Source of the DNA: Siphonodentalium dalli
Lineage: Eukaryota; Mollusca; Scaphopoda; Gadilida; Siphonodentaliidae
DNA: 64,000 nt
Direction of reading: 5' to 3'
Assembly: GCA_032622095.1 (NCBI GenBank)
Contig: CP136067.1
Location: forward strand, 135,287,990 to 135,351,989
In this document: in pieces, positions 12,401-22,131 of the stretch
Layout of the letters: every line of letters starts with the position of its first letter
Position numbering within the stretch: the stretch's first letter is position 1
Translations under genes and position numbers: made by a program
The notes under the pieces: generated by a model
What the model was told of the DNA's origin: nothing
Seen by the model: only the letters and a program-made list of their open reading frames with translations
Databases searched by the model: none

Positions 12401-13830
12401 TCACCTCACCTCTGATCATAGAGTAACTCCATGTCTACCATCTTGGCATCAATCCTGTATCCAGTTGATATTGGTTTATCATAATTGACCAGAAGAGCCA
12501 TATATTATGTTTCATCTCAGTTCCGTCTCAAAGTTCTGCCAATTTTCTTTCAATAATATGGTCAGAATCACAAAAGAGGTTCTCCGCAAATTGCCATACT
12601 TTAAAATTAATTTGTCATGCCCCATACGGAACTGGGACAACCATAATAGAACATTTAGTTGTCAGTTAATTACCTATCACGTATAATAACCAAGTGAGTA
12701 ACAATTTGCTACATTTTCGGATAACGCAGAGAATAATGTTATATATATAATATTATAATGATATATGTAAAAAATTTTTTTTTAACAATTTGGTTGCCAT
12801 TTTGGAAGCCATCTTGAGCAATTTGGTATATAAACACCATAGTGTGACACATTCAAGATAAACCAATACAATAAACACATTTTAATCCAAAGATAGTTAC
12901 ATATTACAAGACAAAATGGTCCAAACCTGAAAAGTTAATTTTTGCCGATATTTATGTCAAGTTTTTGAGAGAAAAGTCCAATATTTTTGGTGATGTCAGT
13001 GGTGGCAACAGTAACAATTAACCATGGTGCAGCAGACATGTTAGTATTCAATGTATAGAAGGCATAATAGCGAATTTTGTACATCAACCACAACTTGTAA
13101 GCGATTGCAGGGCACCCTAGGGCAATATTTATCATTTTCCATATTTTGGCGGCCATTTTGGCAGCCATTTTGAGCCAAAGTAAGAATTTTGATTCCAGTG
13201 AGTTGGAATATTCATAAGTAATGGTATGCCTCACTTATTTGCAACCTTCTGTTCATTTCTTGTTGAAATATGACTAGAATCCCAGTTGTGATTTTTTGTA
13301 AAATTTTATACCGCGTTCTACAAAATCGAATTTTTGAGTGTTCACAAGCGGATAGGACCCCAATAATTGCATGTTTAATTGCTCCAATGATCAGTTAATA
13401 TACAAAATACAAAATAAAGTCATATTACTCAACCAGTTCCAAACAGCATGAACTGATCTAGAAGATATTTGAGAAAAAATGCCATATTTTCAACTTCCGG
13501 CGGCCATTTTGGTGGCCATCTTTGATGGTGAGTTTCAATTTTGGCCCAAAATAGTGTCATTATGTCTTAGCTTCATAAAAATATATACATTTTACTAGAT
13601 TAGTCATGTGAATTTGCAACAAATTCCAAGTAACTGGTTTTACGTCTGGGGAAATCTGGGGGGGGGGGTATACTTTTTAGGGCGCTATAAAAAAAATTGC
13701 TCAAGGCTGACAGATGGCCAGCCGATAAAATCTTGTTGTCGGATACCTGAATTTACAAAATCCGCAGAGAAAAAAACTTTATACGCGAAAACAAGCATTC
13801 GTGAATTCCGGGTGTTTGGCGACCGGACTA
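9445..13830. mobile_element. Large foldback element, about 4.4 kb, arms about 1.8 kb
   Basis: Sequence from 9445 to about 11290 is repeated in inverted orientation from about 11990 to 13830. Landmarks in the left arm are CCGGCCGCCA (9448), CTCTGCGGATTTTGTAAATT (9495), CAAGATGGCCACC (9744), ACCATGGTTAATTGTTACT (10238) and CAACTGGATACAGGATGG (10794); each reappears complemented in the right arm in reverse order. The inner part of each arm (about 10840-11290 and 11990-12430) is a minisatellite. The core has no transposase frame. The overall form matches foldback elements with minisatellite-bearing long inverted repeats. Frames 10032-10331 and 12935-13234 encode nearly the same peptide only because they lie on the two arms. 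Confidence 0.85.
10840..12430. repeat. Degenerate minisatellite filling the foldback centre
   Basis: Loose units of roughly 35-40 bp are built around CATACAGTCACTCC, GTATACATAT and CACCTCACCCATGACCAT. In 10840-11230 the units read on the opposite strand (GTGACTATATGG, GGTATACATGGAG), and from about 11230 to 12430 they read on the plus strand, so orientation switches once near 11230. The open frames here (10865-11074, 10977-11291, 11994-12278 and others) are rich in His, Thr and Tyr because of the unit composition and are not genes. Confidence 0.8.
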
Positions 13831-13964
13831 TATGCAGTTATGCATGTGGAGAAATAAGTATTCAGAGTTTCAGGGCAATATTTTTTTTCGAAATTTATTT
13901 GACTTGATTTAGATCCTCGTGTATAAAATACCATGTTTAGCCCTTCGATGGCGGGAGTGCTGTT

Positions 13965-14215
13965 GATGCAGCATTAAAGATCCCGTGCCAGTGCATTCTC
14001 TTATATATATACAAGTCTCCGACAGGGAGCCTCGTATATATCAGATAATGTTCTGGCTTACAAGTTCAAGGTAAATATTGTTAGGCCAATTTATTTCCTA
14101 ATATATGCGAGGCCCCCTGTGTGAGACACGCATATATATTAAAATGCATTGGCACAAGGTTTTCGCAAAAACATTGGTCACCTCGCATATTATAAGAGAA
14201 TGAATTGGCCTAAAA
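13965..14215. mobile_element. Degraded hairpin-MITE (GCATTCTCTTATATATGC family)
   Basis: Two decayed copies of the family hairpin are visible. One begins GCCAGTGCATTCTCTTATAT near 13988; the other ends near 14205 with ATAAGAGAATGAATTGGCC. Upstream is GCAGCATTAAAGATCCCGTG, a phrase related to the flank of the copies at about 24990 and 44075. The better preserved members are at 15913-16371 and 49741-50130. Confidence 0.6.
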
Positions 14216-14620
14216 AATATCTTTTTTTTATAAATTTTTCTTTAACCATTTTTGTAATTTTTCTTACATTCCTTAACAATTTTTATCATTTTTTCTTACA
14301 TTCTTTAACGATAAAGATTCTTACGATGACGACAATGATAATGACGACGACGAAAACTACGACGATGATTGAAGTTTAGTTGTAAATAATCCTCCTGTCC
14401 ATTTTTGGTTCTTCAATTCTCAAGAACCAAAACAGCAGTAATTGTAGGCAATTTTGGTTCTGCAACTGTGTTTGAAGCACGAAGAACCAACTACTGGGGT
14501 TTCAGCTTGGTTCCTGTGCTCTTTGTTAACGGTGTATGGGGAACCTCATTCTGCAAATGACATACACATTATTTGCAGGTGTACTATATCAATATTTACC
14601 CATACACATATATTTTTGCA
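14216..14620. other. Gene-free stretch with a GAC-type microsatellite
   Basis: A T-rich tract at 14220-14310 is followed by an imperfect GACGA/AATGATAATGACGACGACG microsatellite at about 14325-14370. A GGTTCT...AGAACC inverted motif occurs at 14407-14430 and again near 14455-14490. No exon is supported here; the next acceptor-like site is at 14612-14623. Confidence 0.4.
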
Positions 14621-14623
14621 GAG

Positions 14624-14893
14624 TGGAACTGAAAGGTCACACACATGTCGTGTATCGGCGCGACGCGACAGGGACTATTACTACACCCTCCCCGAATCAA
14701 ACAGATCTACCCAGGTATCGGGGCGGCGGGACAGGGAGTACTACTACACCCCCCCGAATCGGAACAGATCGACGTGGAACCAGGGTATCTCATCGGACTG
14801 GACTACGAAAACAAATATGTCCTGAAATATTCGAAATGCGATGCCGCTAAAGGTTACAAACACCTAATTATTTCCCATAGGCGACAGTGTTAA
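14624..14893 (+). CDS. Possible exon, unrecognised, with a 63-bp in-frame duplication
   Basis: A good 3' splice-like site (TATATTTTTGCAG) ends at 14623. Downstream all three forward frames stay open for at least 200 bases, unusual here, and the segment is clearly more GC-rich than its surroundings. Two tandem copies of a 63-bp unit (14646-14708 and 14709-14771, sharing GACAGGGA.TA.TACTACACCC) lie inside; 63 is a multiple of three, so any frame is kept. One frame gives VELKGHTHVVYRRDATGTIT and another ends IDVEPGYLIGLDYENKYVLK onward to a stop at 14893. A donor-like CCCAG|GTATCG is at about 14713. I do not recognise the product. It could equally be part of a GC-rich repeat. The choice of frame is open. 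Confidence 0.2.
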
Positions 14894-15465
14894 CTAGAAG
14901 TCCCACCGGCCATGGGTTAAGCCTATTTGAACTTCAAGTGGTCAATTTTCCCTTAGAACGTCATCCGCTGCACCATTCTGTGACAACAAACGCGCCCTTT
15001 TCGGTATTTTTTTCAAACGATAATCTTGCATTTCCACAACTACCCCATTTACTGCACAAAAATCAGAAGCATAAAAATACCCAGAGCCCTTCCATAACTT
15101 CGGGACCACACCAGATTCTTCCTGGACATCTAAACATACATGATCGCCATATTTACGTAGGCTATGCTTTTCTGTTCCCGCTTAGGGATATTTCCCTCAA
15201 TGATAATCAACCAATCAGCAGCCAGATTTAGTTTTTTGTTGACTCGAGTTTCCCTACACAAATTCAAGAAGCGTAACCCTATATAATTAGTTGCTTGTAA
15301 CCTAAACACACCCAAGAAGCGAACGTGATGCCGGTGGAGTACTCTCAACTCGATTCTTGTGGAACGAAAATCGGCCAGATGGTGACTTGAATGGGCGAAG
15401 ATGCAGAATATGATTTCAGCACGTTTTCGTTTGGGGCGATAGTTCAACCAGAGACCACGGGATGA
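14894..15465. other. Gene-free stretch, no feature seen
   Basis: Long frames exist on both strands (14887-15231 plus, 15130-15447 minus), but neither has splice signals, domain motifs or a plausible start context. No repeat family known from the rest of the window was recognised. Confidence 0.3.
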
Positions 15466-15809
15466 TTAAAGAGGCATACTCCAAAATTACTATTTCTTTG
15501 GCTTCGGGGGTAAATAATATCTGATTCGAGTCGAGGGAACCATCCATCAAAGCTCACAGTTATCAGATATCGATGGAATATTTGTCGGCCTGGCAAATAT
15601 TCGACGAATGATGACCGACATATTCTCGATATCAAATTGCGTTAAACAAAATGTTACCCTTTTGGGCATTTTTATATTATAGTTGACAGTGGTTAGTATT
15701 ATTTTTTGGCAATTAATCAATTCTGATAACTGAAGCGGCATATTAAGAAATGTTGTTGCTGTTGTTGTTGTTGTTGGAATCTGATGATATGGGGACTATC
15801 GAATCTTAA
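15466..15809 (+). mobile_element. MITE family M1, diverged copy with TTAA flanks
   Basis: Begins TTAAAGAGGCATACTCC at 15466 and carries the family signature TTACTATTTCTTTGGCTTCG, then GATTCGAGTCGAGGGAACC, a GTTGTTGTTGTTG tract and GGGGACTATCGAATC before TTAA at 15806-15809. The terminal sequences have drifted more than in the 16857 and 42754 copies. It is about 344 bp and probably internally deleted. Confidence 0.65.
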
Positions 15810-15912
15810 ACTAATCGCTAACCGATAAAAAGAAGATAGTTTTGTAGAGTCAGTAAAAATGGACTAAATTATATCGATGTGTTGTGTTGTTGAGCCATGG
15901 TATATGCTAAAT

Positions 15913-16371
15913 GTGACCCGTCATATCAAATCCAGTCGTAAGTCGGGATATTTTTTACTCTGTGCCAATACATTCTCTTATATATGCGAGTCGACCATAG
16001 GTCGCCTCGCATATATAAGAAAATGCATTGGCCTAACAATTTTTTATCATTTTTTTTAAATAAATGTTTCTTAATTTTTTAGGACATAAAATAAAAAAAA
16101 CATCCATTACCCTGCAGGGAGCCCCACACATATATAGAAGCATATAGAAGAGTGTCGTCTGCTCATGTTTGTCTGGGGCTCTGTATGGGTGAAATTATAA
16201 AATTGTTAAAAAATACAAGAAAAAATTATTAAAATTGTAAAAAATTGTTAGTCCAATGCATTCTCTTATATATGCGAGGCGACCTATGGTCGACTCGCAT
16301 ATATGAGAGAATGCATTGGCACAGGGTAAAAAAAATCCCGACTTACGACTGGATTTGATATGGCGGGTCAC
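15913..16371. mobile_element. Hairpin-MITE, 459 bp, long terminal inverted repeats
   Basis: Ends are GTGACCCGTCATATCAAATC at the left and GATTTGATATGGCGGGTCAC at the right. The inverted arms continue through CCAGTCGTAAGTCGGGAT and then a 69-bp hairpin on each side (15964-16032 and 16252-16320), itself an inverted repeat of GCCAATGCATTCTCTTATAT type. The flanks suggest a 4-bp duplication AAAT on each side. The centre is A/T-rich with no open frame. Because hairpins sit inside terminal inverted repeats, the element is an inverted repeat of inverted repeats. Confidence 0.85.
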
Positions 16372-16725
16372 AAATAGAGTAGCAATTATTCCGAATTGGT
16401 GTATATGTATAGATTATACTTAACTTATACACGTTCTATGAACGAAAAGACACCAACGGGCCTCAAAAGTGGACATTTTTCGCGTAATGAACTACTACTG
16501 ATAAGAATCACGAATATAATTATAGGGTAATACATCACTATAATTTGTGTTCTTAATTCTATCAGTTGTCGTTTTGCCTTTACGATTACTGTTTCGATAA
16601 GCCAAGTAGAGTATCAATTATTTCGTAGCTACAGTTCCCGATCCCTTTCCGCTTACAATTGTCTTAAGCTTGCACACAAGTGAAAACAAAACTTCACCGA
16701 TTCATTTCACAATAGAGTTAATTCG

Positions 16726-16733
16726 TGACGTCA
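16726..16733. promoter_or_regulatory. Perfect CRE-type palindrome TGACGTCA
   Basis: The octamer TGACGTCA is the consensus cAMP-response element bound by CREB/ATF bZIP dimers in animals. A second one lies at 17742-17749. Immediately downstream (16745-16825) is an inverted/direct arrangement of AAAAGTCATATTG and GGGAGTCCAATATGAC. No transcript start can be assigned, so regulatory function is only a possibility. Confidence 0.25.
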
Positions 16734-16856
16734 CAGAGTCCCGATAAAAAAAGTCATATTGCACACTTGGGAGTCCAATATGACATTCGGGAGTCCAATA
16801 TGACTTTTTCCCGGATTATTACGTGGCGGCTTTTGCCCAATCAGAAATTGTGTTAG

Positions 16857-17343
16857 TTAAAGGTACTCAATCCGATAAAACTCCTCTCAATTACTATTTT
16901 AATGGCTTCGGGGGTCAAAAATATTTGATTCGAGTCGAGGAAGTCACCCATCAAAGCTCAGATTTGTTAGATATCGATTTTAAAAATCTATTATTTTTCA
17001 TTATCGGGAATTCTTTCTGGCCCAGAAGACAGTCAAAATTTCGTTATTATTACCACTTGATTATAGAGTTATCCATCCTTGTCTGTTTGAATAGAGATTT
17101 GGCGTAAAATCTCAAGCAGGTTACCAAATTGACGGCAGTTATTAGTACTCATCTCGAGCAATTAACAAATTTAAAAAATCAATATCTAATAACTCTGAGC
17201 TTTGTTTGATGGGTTCCTCGACTCGAATCAAATATTTTTTACCCCCAAAGCCAAAGAAATAGTAATATAGGACCCTCTGATCGGATTGTTGTTGTTGGAA
17301 TCTGTTGAGATGGGGACCCTCTTTACGGATTGAGTACCTTTAA
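16857..17343. mobile_element. MITE family M1, full-length copy, 487 bp, TTAA flanks
   Basis: The copy is bounded by TTAA on both sides (16857-16860 and 17340-17343). Ends are inverted: AGGTACTCAATCCG at the left and CGGATTGAGTACCT at the right. Further inside, AATTACTATTTTAATGGCTTC, GATTCGAGTCGAGGA, AAAGCTCAGA and AGATATCGATTTT are mirrored on the right as GAAATAGTAATATAGG, TCCTCGACTCGAATC, CTCTGAGCTTTG and AAAAATCAATATCT. The inverted repeats are thus about 150 bp long. The open frame at 16823-17107 lies inside the element and has no transposase motif. Confidence 0.85.
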
Positions 17344-17917
17344 GGGATGATGGATAATAATAAAAATTTATCCAACTTGTTCTCGGAGTCCATATTGGAG
17401 TGGTTTGGTTAAACTTAAGCTGTTCTTCACATAAGTTAAATACTTTAATGAGTGTTGTATTTTGCACTGCCTCCTCCCAAGCGGTGATCGATCACTCAGG
17501 CATGCAAGCACTCAGCGGTTCGACATTAGCTCACTTCATAAGTTCTAATATGAATCCTCCGTGACACGTAGTGGAGCAACCACACATGCTGTGCCTCAAC
17601 TTTGCCTTTTATCGGCGACATAACGCTAAGAATAATTTATGTAAAACAATGCAGTGGTCACGACGGAGACGACATGACAACTTGGTAAGACGTGTCGTGG
17701 GTTGTGCAATCTTGTCTGCATTCTGGCCCACAAATCCAAAATGACGTCATTTCCGCATTTTGGCAATCTCCACACTGTTGCTAACCGGTAGTCACGTGAC
17801 AATTTCTCCAAAATCCATACCCGTGATCTTTGAAAAAGCACTGATTGATATATAAACAAATATATTACGTCATTCACCTGCGCCTAAGGTATAAACAACC
17901 ACTGGGTGTTGCTAATA
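17344..17917. other. Gene-free stretch, moderately GC-rich, with CRE and E-box palindromes
   Basis: ATGACGTCAT (17741-17750) is a perfect CRE palindrome and GTCACGTGAC (17791-17800) is a perfect 10-bp palindrome around the E-box CACGTG. The two are 40 bp apart in a stretch (17640-17830) more GC-rich than its neighbours, which looks promoter-like. Open frames occur on both strands (17626-17877 minus; a short plus frame starting MQWSRRRRHDNLV at about 17650), but none is recognisable. Confidence 0.3.
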
Positions 17918-17934
17918 TCTATATCTATATTTGC

Positions 17935-20005
17935 GAATGTCTGTCTGTCTGTCTGGCTGTCTGTCTGTCTGTCTGTGTTCTATAGAAATTCACAGGGGAC
18001 CATCTAGATGATGCCAAAGGGGTCTACTAGGAGTAACTTTTTACGAGAAAGATAATGGTCGGGGTTAGAATTTTCGAAAGTCACGCCGTTGTTGTCAGGG
18101 GCAGAAAAGGGGGGTGGGGCAGAAAAAAAAATGTCGCTGATTGTCACCAAACTTATATATAATCAACCCCATAATATGAGAAATATAATGGTGTGGTTTA
18201 AATATGGCAAAAGTCGCGCCGTTCGCGTCAGGTGTGCCCGGAAGGGCAGAATTTTTTTCTGTCGCCGATTGCCACGAAACTTACATATAATCATACCTAT
18301 GATATGAAGAATCCAACGGTGTGGTTTAAATATGTCAACAGTGGCGTCGTTCGAGTCAGGGATGCACGGAAGGGGAGAGGGGCACCCAAATTTATAAAAC
18401 TAAATAGCGCCGATTTCCACCAAATTGATATATATTCTTCTTCATGATACGAGGAGTCTAATTGTGCGATTTAACAACGCCAAATTGTTGTCGTTTGGAT
18501 GAGGGATTGGGAGGGGTGGGCACTAAATCTGATAATAATTGGTTTAGTAGCCGATTGCCACCACACTTATACAAAATCATCCCCATGGTATGAGAAGTCT
18601 AATGGTGTGGCTTATATCTGTCAAATTTGGCCTCATTCGAGTCAGGGATGCATTGAAAGGGACAGGGGCACCACAATTGATGCACAATTGTTTTAGCGTC
18701 AATTTCCACCAAATTAATGCACGTTCTTATCCATGATACGAGGAATCTAATCGTGTGATTTAAAGACGCCATAGTGGTGCTTTTTGTGTGAGAGATGGGG
18801 AGGGGACCGATTGGCACCAAATTTGATAAACAAAATTGTTTAGTCGCCGATTATCACCAAACTTATAAACTATCATCTCCATGATATCAGGAGTGTTATT
18901 GTGTGGTTTAAGGATATCACAAGTGGGGCCATTCGAGTCAGTGGTGTATAGAGATGAGAGGGACACAAAAATTATATCGATATGTTTAGTGCAGATTTCC
19001 ACCAGATTGATACACATTCTTATCCGTGATATTAGGAATCTTATCGTGTGATTTAGATACACCAAATTGGTGCCCTATGGGGACCTTAAATTTTATACAA
19101 ATTTGTATAATCGCCAATTTTCACCAATTTCATATATATGCATCTCTATATATAACTCTAATGAGCCTTAGTGTGTGCAGCTTGAGTCCGAAATAGGGAC
19201 GGGAGGGTCACCAAAACTGATACAAAATATTTTTAGTACCAATTACCATCAAATTCAGACACGTTCTTCTCAGATGATACAAGAAATAAAATGTGCTGGC
19301 TGTCTGTCTTTCTGTCTGCCTGTGTGCGATCTATACATAACTTCACGCGGTACAATCGAGATGGCACCAAGGCGTTCTAAGGGATGTAACTTTTTACAAG
19401 GAAGTTAATGGTGCGGGTTTAAATTTTCTAAAATGACGCTGTTGGTGTCAGGGGAAGAAAAGGGGGAGGTCAGCAACATTAAATAAATATGGTGAAATAG
19501 TTTTGTCGCCTATTTTCACCAAACGAATACATAATCACCTCCGCAATGTGGCGTTGTTCGAGTCAGCGTTGCACCAACAATTGATTCAATAAACAATTTT
19601 AGCCCAGATTTCCACCAAATTGATATATTATTCTCCTATATGATACGAGGAATATCATCGTGTGATTTAAAGACGCCAAATTGCTGTCGTTTGGGTGAGA
19701 GATGTGGAGTCATAACTATTCTCAGAATTTGTTTTGTTGCTGATTACCACCAAACATATAATCATCGCCAGTATATCATGCACCCATGAGTCTAATGGGC
19801 GTGGTTTAAATATGTCAAAAAAAGGCAAAAGCTGATACAAATATATTTGGCACTAATTTCCACTAAATTCATACACGTTCTTCTCAAATGATATACCATG
19901 AATTAAATCACATTTGGTGTCCTTTGCGTCACGGATTGCGAGCGGATATGCACTATTATTGATCAGATTGCTATTCGCCGATATCCACATATAAGTTATA
20001 TATAG
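17935..20005 (+). repeat. Alternating (dimeric) satellite of about 145-bp monomers, two head-to-tail blocks
   Basis: Two monomer types alternate. Type a has GCCGATTGCCACCAAACTTA and ATGAGAAGTCTAATGGTGTG; type b has GATTTCCACCAAATTGATAC and ATACGAGGAATCTAATCGTG. Starts are near 18124 (a), 18263 (a), 18408 (b), 18551 (a), 18697 (b), 18845 (a), 18991 (b), 19109 (a), 19236 (b), then after a restart 19508 (a), 19603 (b), 19740 (a), 19853 (b) and 19976 (a). Each block is introduced by the same leader: a CTGTCTGTCTGT tract (17936; 19300), then GATG.CACCAAGG/ATGCCAAAGG and GTAACTTTTTAC. Frames crossing the array shift from monomer to monomer and are not coding. Confidence 0.8.
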
Positions 20006-20172
20006 TCACCCAGGCCATCTCCATATCATATTAAGGAGTTTTGGGCGTTCACATTTCACAATCCCGACAAATGGTGACCAACTCAAGTCACGTGAACAAT
20101 TATATCTTCTTAACTGTCATATGTATATGGGGATGATAAACAGGGCATTCACACAATGAGCTAGCAAAAGAG

Positions 20173-20406
20173 ATGCATAGAAGAAGCATTAAACGTATAT
20201 TGATCATTCTATTGAAGAGATACTTATATTTGTGCAAACTGAGAGACATCGAACTGTCAGAGGATTGCATATATATTATAACAAAATTGAGTCTGTTCCA
20301 TTCAATACAGTTTCCAGAAAAAAGTTACAATTTGTCAAGAGATATGGATGGCCTGTTCGAAAATAGTGGCCACAGTGTGCAGTCAAATATATATAGTTTC
20401 TTCTGA
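20173..20406 (+). CDS. Doubtful 77-codon open frame inside the Helitron cargo
   Basis: A frame starting MHRRSIKRILIILLKRYLYL has a hydrophobic, positively charged N-terminal half and a more acidic second half ending HSVQSNIYSFF. It lies between the satellite array and the Helitron 3' end, in the roughly 1 kb of non-repeated sequence, so it could be captured host sequence. There is no recognisable family, the upstream acceptor-like CAG at about 20135 lacks a pyrimidine tract, and AT-rich DNA gives such frames by chance. I regard it as more likely non-coding. Confidence 0.15.
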   Translation: MHRRSIKRILIILLKRYLYLCKLRDIELSEDCIYIITKLSLFHSIQFPEKSYNLSRDMDGLFENSGHSVQSNIYSFF

Positions 20407-20863
20407 TATACAAGAAATGCAGTTAGTAGCACAAGACTTTTCAGGATCCCCCAATATTGACATCTGACAAGGATTTTAGAACAGACTCATCGACTGACAT
20501 AAACAACTCAAAATCTCGCTTTGTGCCTGGCACATATAGCTGATATACGTACGCAACAACAGTTCATTTAAACTGAGAATATTTAGCCAATGCATGTATA
20601 TAGCACCAATATATAGCACCTGGAAATTTCGTTGAAACATCTGTATCTTCATGGAGATATGATAGACAGTCCTCGAGATCTTAGTCCAACCCACTAGATT
20701 GACTGGTACATCTCAATATGTAAAACCCAATTGTCATATATTATTTATGCGAACTAATGTGGTTATGATGTTCATGTATCATATTATAACGTCTGATGTA
20801 TACGCAGTTGTAAATAAATAAATACTTCATTATTGGTGGAACGGATTAATCGAGACAAACAGA

Positions 20864-20878
20864 ATGACAACTGACAAG
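20864..20878 (+). CDS. Possible tiny first coding exon (MTTDK) with donor
   Basis: ATGACAACTGACAAG is followed directly by GTGAGC, a good splice donor after AAG. The context before the ATG (ACAGA) is acceptable. Translation gives MTTDK with the intron in phase 0. The next convincing coding segment on this strand is the terminal exon at 21996, which needs a phase-2 intron, so at least one exon would be missing between them. The site lies inside the putative Helitron, so it may be coincidence or captured sequence. Confidence 0.15.
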
Positions 20879-21061
20879 GTGAGCCACTACTTATATTCCA
20901 TGACTGTAATAATCATGTTTTGTGATGCTATTTGAATATACAATTTATGAGAAAACGTATAGTACTTTAAGCGAGAGTATTCTCTATTCCCAACAAATAT
21001 CCACAACATACAGAGGGTTTCACATCGCATTAACCTGGGCAACGCCGGGTAACCCTGCTAG

Positions 21062-21990
21062 TACTGAATATATATGTAAAATTCCCCGACATTCACCCTC
21101 AAAATTAATGAGATACAGTGTAATATCTCAGGGGGGGGGGGCTTAATTATTTGGAGAGTGTTTATAATAATATATATCTTTAAATTTTTGAAATTTTCTC
21201 TTAGATATAACTTAATTACTTACTGAATACATACAATCATATAACAATGATACCACATGGGTCAATGATACCTTTTGATACCACTATTTATACATATACA
21301 TGAGTCATGGGATAATTGTTAGAATATGTTTTATGCTAGTATTAACATGGGTTGTTGTTAATCGAGGGCAAGGAATGTCAAGGATGTAGCTTTTGAAGTG
21401 ACATTCTATTTTTGGAATCCTTGCTGGATACAATATGTTGTTGTTGTTGTTGTTGGATACAGTGTACGCTAATCAATGTTTTAATATAGTTTTAATTTGC
21501 TTCTTGTAATTTGTCATTGTAACGGTTCACTTTATATAATCCATGGTGAAATATGGTGTATCTCTTTCGCTGAATGTTATAATTATCGGTAGAAGACACC
21601 AGTTAATAGAAGTTTCTGTCACTAGAAACCAAGTTATTTCCCCAACAATCGACCCCAGGATTCTTGAGATACAGTGTAATATGTCAGGTGGAACAATCAA
21701 TGTTGGACATCAAATGTTGCTATTTTTTCAGAAAGTTCTCTGTTCACCAGTGATTTTTATAATATGTATGACACAAGATGGTTCTTTTGCAAGTTTTTTT
21801 TGCATAAAGAGAGTCCCATACCTTTAAATATGGTGTATCTCTTCCTGGCCATAATTACAACAACAACAACATAATTTTTAATATAAGTGCAAAATTTTCC
21901 GACAATTGATCTCATGATTCTTGAGATGCAATGCGATATGTCTGACTCAGTCTGAGGGGACTTACTTATGTTGAGGTGTTTTATATTTAC
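21062..21990 (+). repeat. Three dispersed copies of a GATTCTTGAGATACAGTG repeat
   Basis: Related blocks occur at about 21070-21140, 21600-21720 and 21890-21960, each with a version of AAAATTCCCCGACAATCGA, then CTTGAGATACAGTGTAATAT and TCTCAGG. They are separated by GTT/CAA trinucleotide tracts (21436-21455; 21857-21872). A G run lies at 21131-21141. No exon is supported before the acceptor at 21995. Confidence 0.5.
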
Positions 21991-21995
21991 TTCAG

Positions 21996-22131
21996 GGTGA
22001 ACTCCAGGAAGATTGGCACTCTAACGGAAACAACCGAAGAAACGGGCCCGGTTAACAACGTTGTGATAGGGCCACCACTTCCAGACTACTATGAGGGAGT
22101 CAAACATGTTAAGCCTGCTGGCGGTCTTTAA
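21996..22131 (+). CDS. Candidate 3'-terminal coding exon, unrecognised protein
   Basis: A 3' splice site with pyrimidine-rich lead (GTTTTATATTTACTTCAG) ends at 21995. The exon starts with one base completing a split codon (phase 2) and then reads 44 codons from GTG at 21997 to TAA at 22129-22131. The peptide starts VNSRKIGTLTETTEETGPVN and ends IGPPLPDYYEGVKHVKPAGGL minus nothing further. Its composition is soluble and protein-like: a Thr/Glu-rich stretch, a PPLPDYYEG motif that could be a WW- or SH3-type ligand, and a basic-glycine tail. Base use is richer in GC than the flanks. The other two frames close early. It would be the last exon of a plus-strand gene whose upstream exons I could not identify. 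I do not recognise the family. Confidence 0.45.

Larger units (their letters stand above)
17918..21061 (+). mobile_element. Non-autonomous Helitron with internal satellite
   Basis: The right end is CCTGGGCAACGCCGGGTAAC followed by CCTGCTAG and then T: a GC-rich hairpin a few bases before CTAG|T, the canonical Helitron 3' terminus, and the GGGCAACGCCGGGT word is widespread at Helitron 3' ends. A fitting 5' end is A|TCTATATTTGCGAATG at 17918 or 17924 (TC after A), followed by a CTGTCTGTCTGT tract. The interior holds an alternating satellite (about 18090-20000) and then about 1 kb of unrelated sequence (20040-20990). No Rep/helicase frame is present, so it must be mobilised in trans. Pairing of this 5' end with this 3' end is inference from order and orientation. 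Confidence 0.6.

Noticed and set aside
10032-13234. Matching 99-codon frames at 10032-10331 (plus) and 12935-13234 (minus) that look like a duplicated gene
   Set aside because: They lie on the two inverted arms of the foldback, and the solo arm at 2837-3097 has it degraded; similarity is of DNA, with no sign of coding constraint.
15130-15447. 105-codon minus-strand frame with basic residues
   Set aside because: No recognisable domain; an overlapping plus-strand frame of similar length exists; no splice signals.
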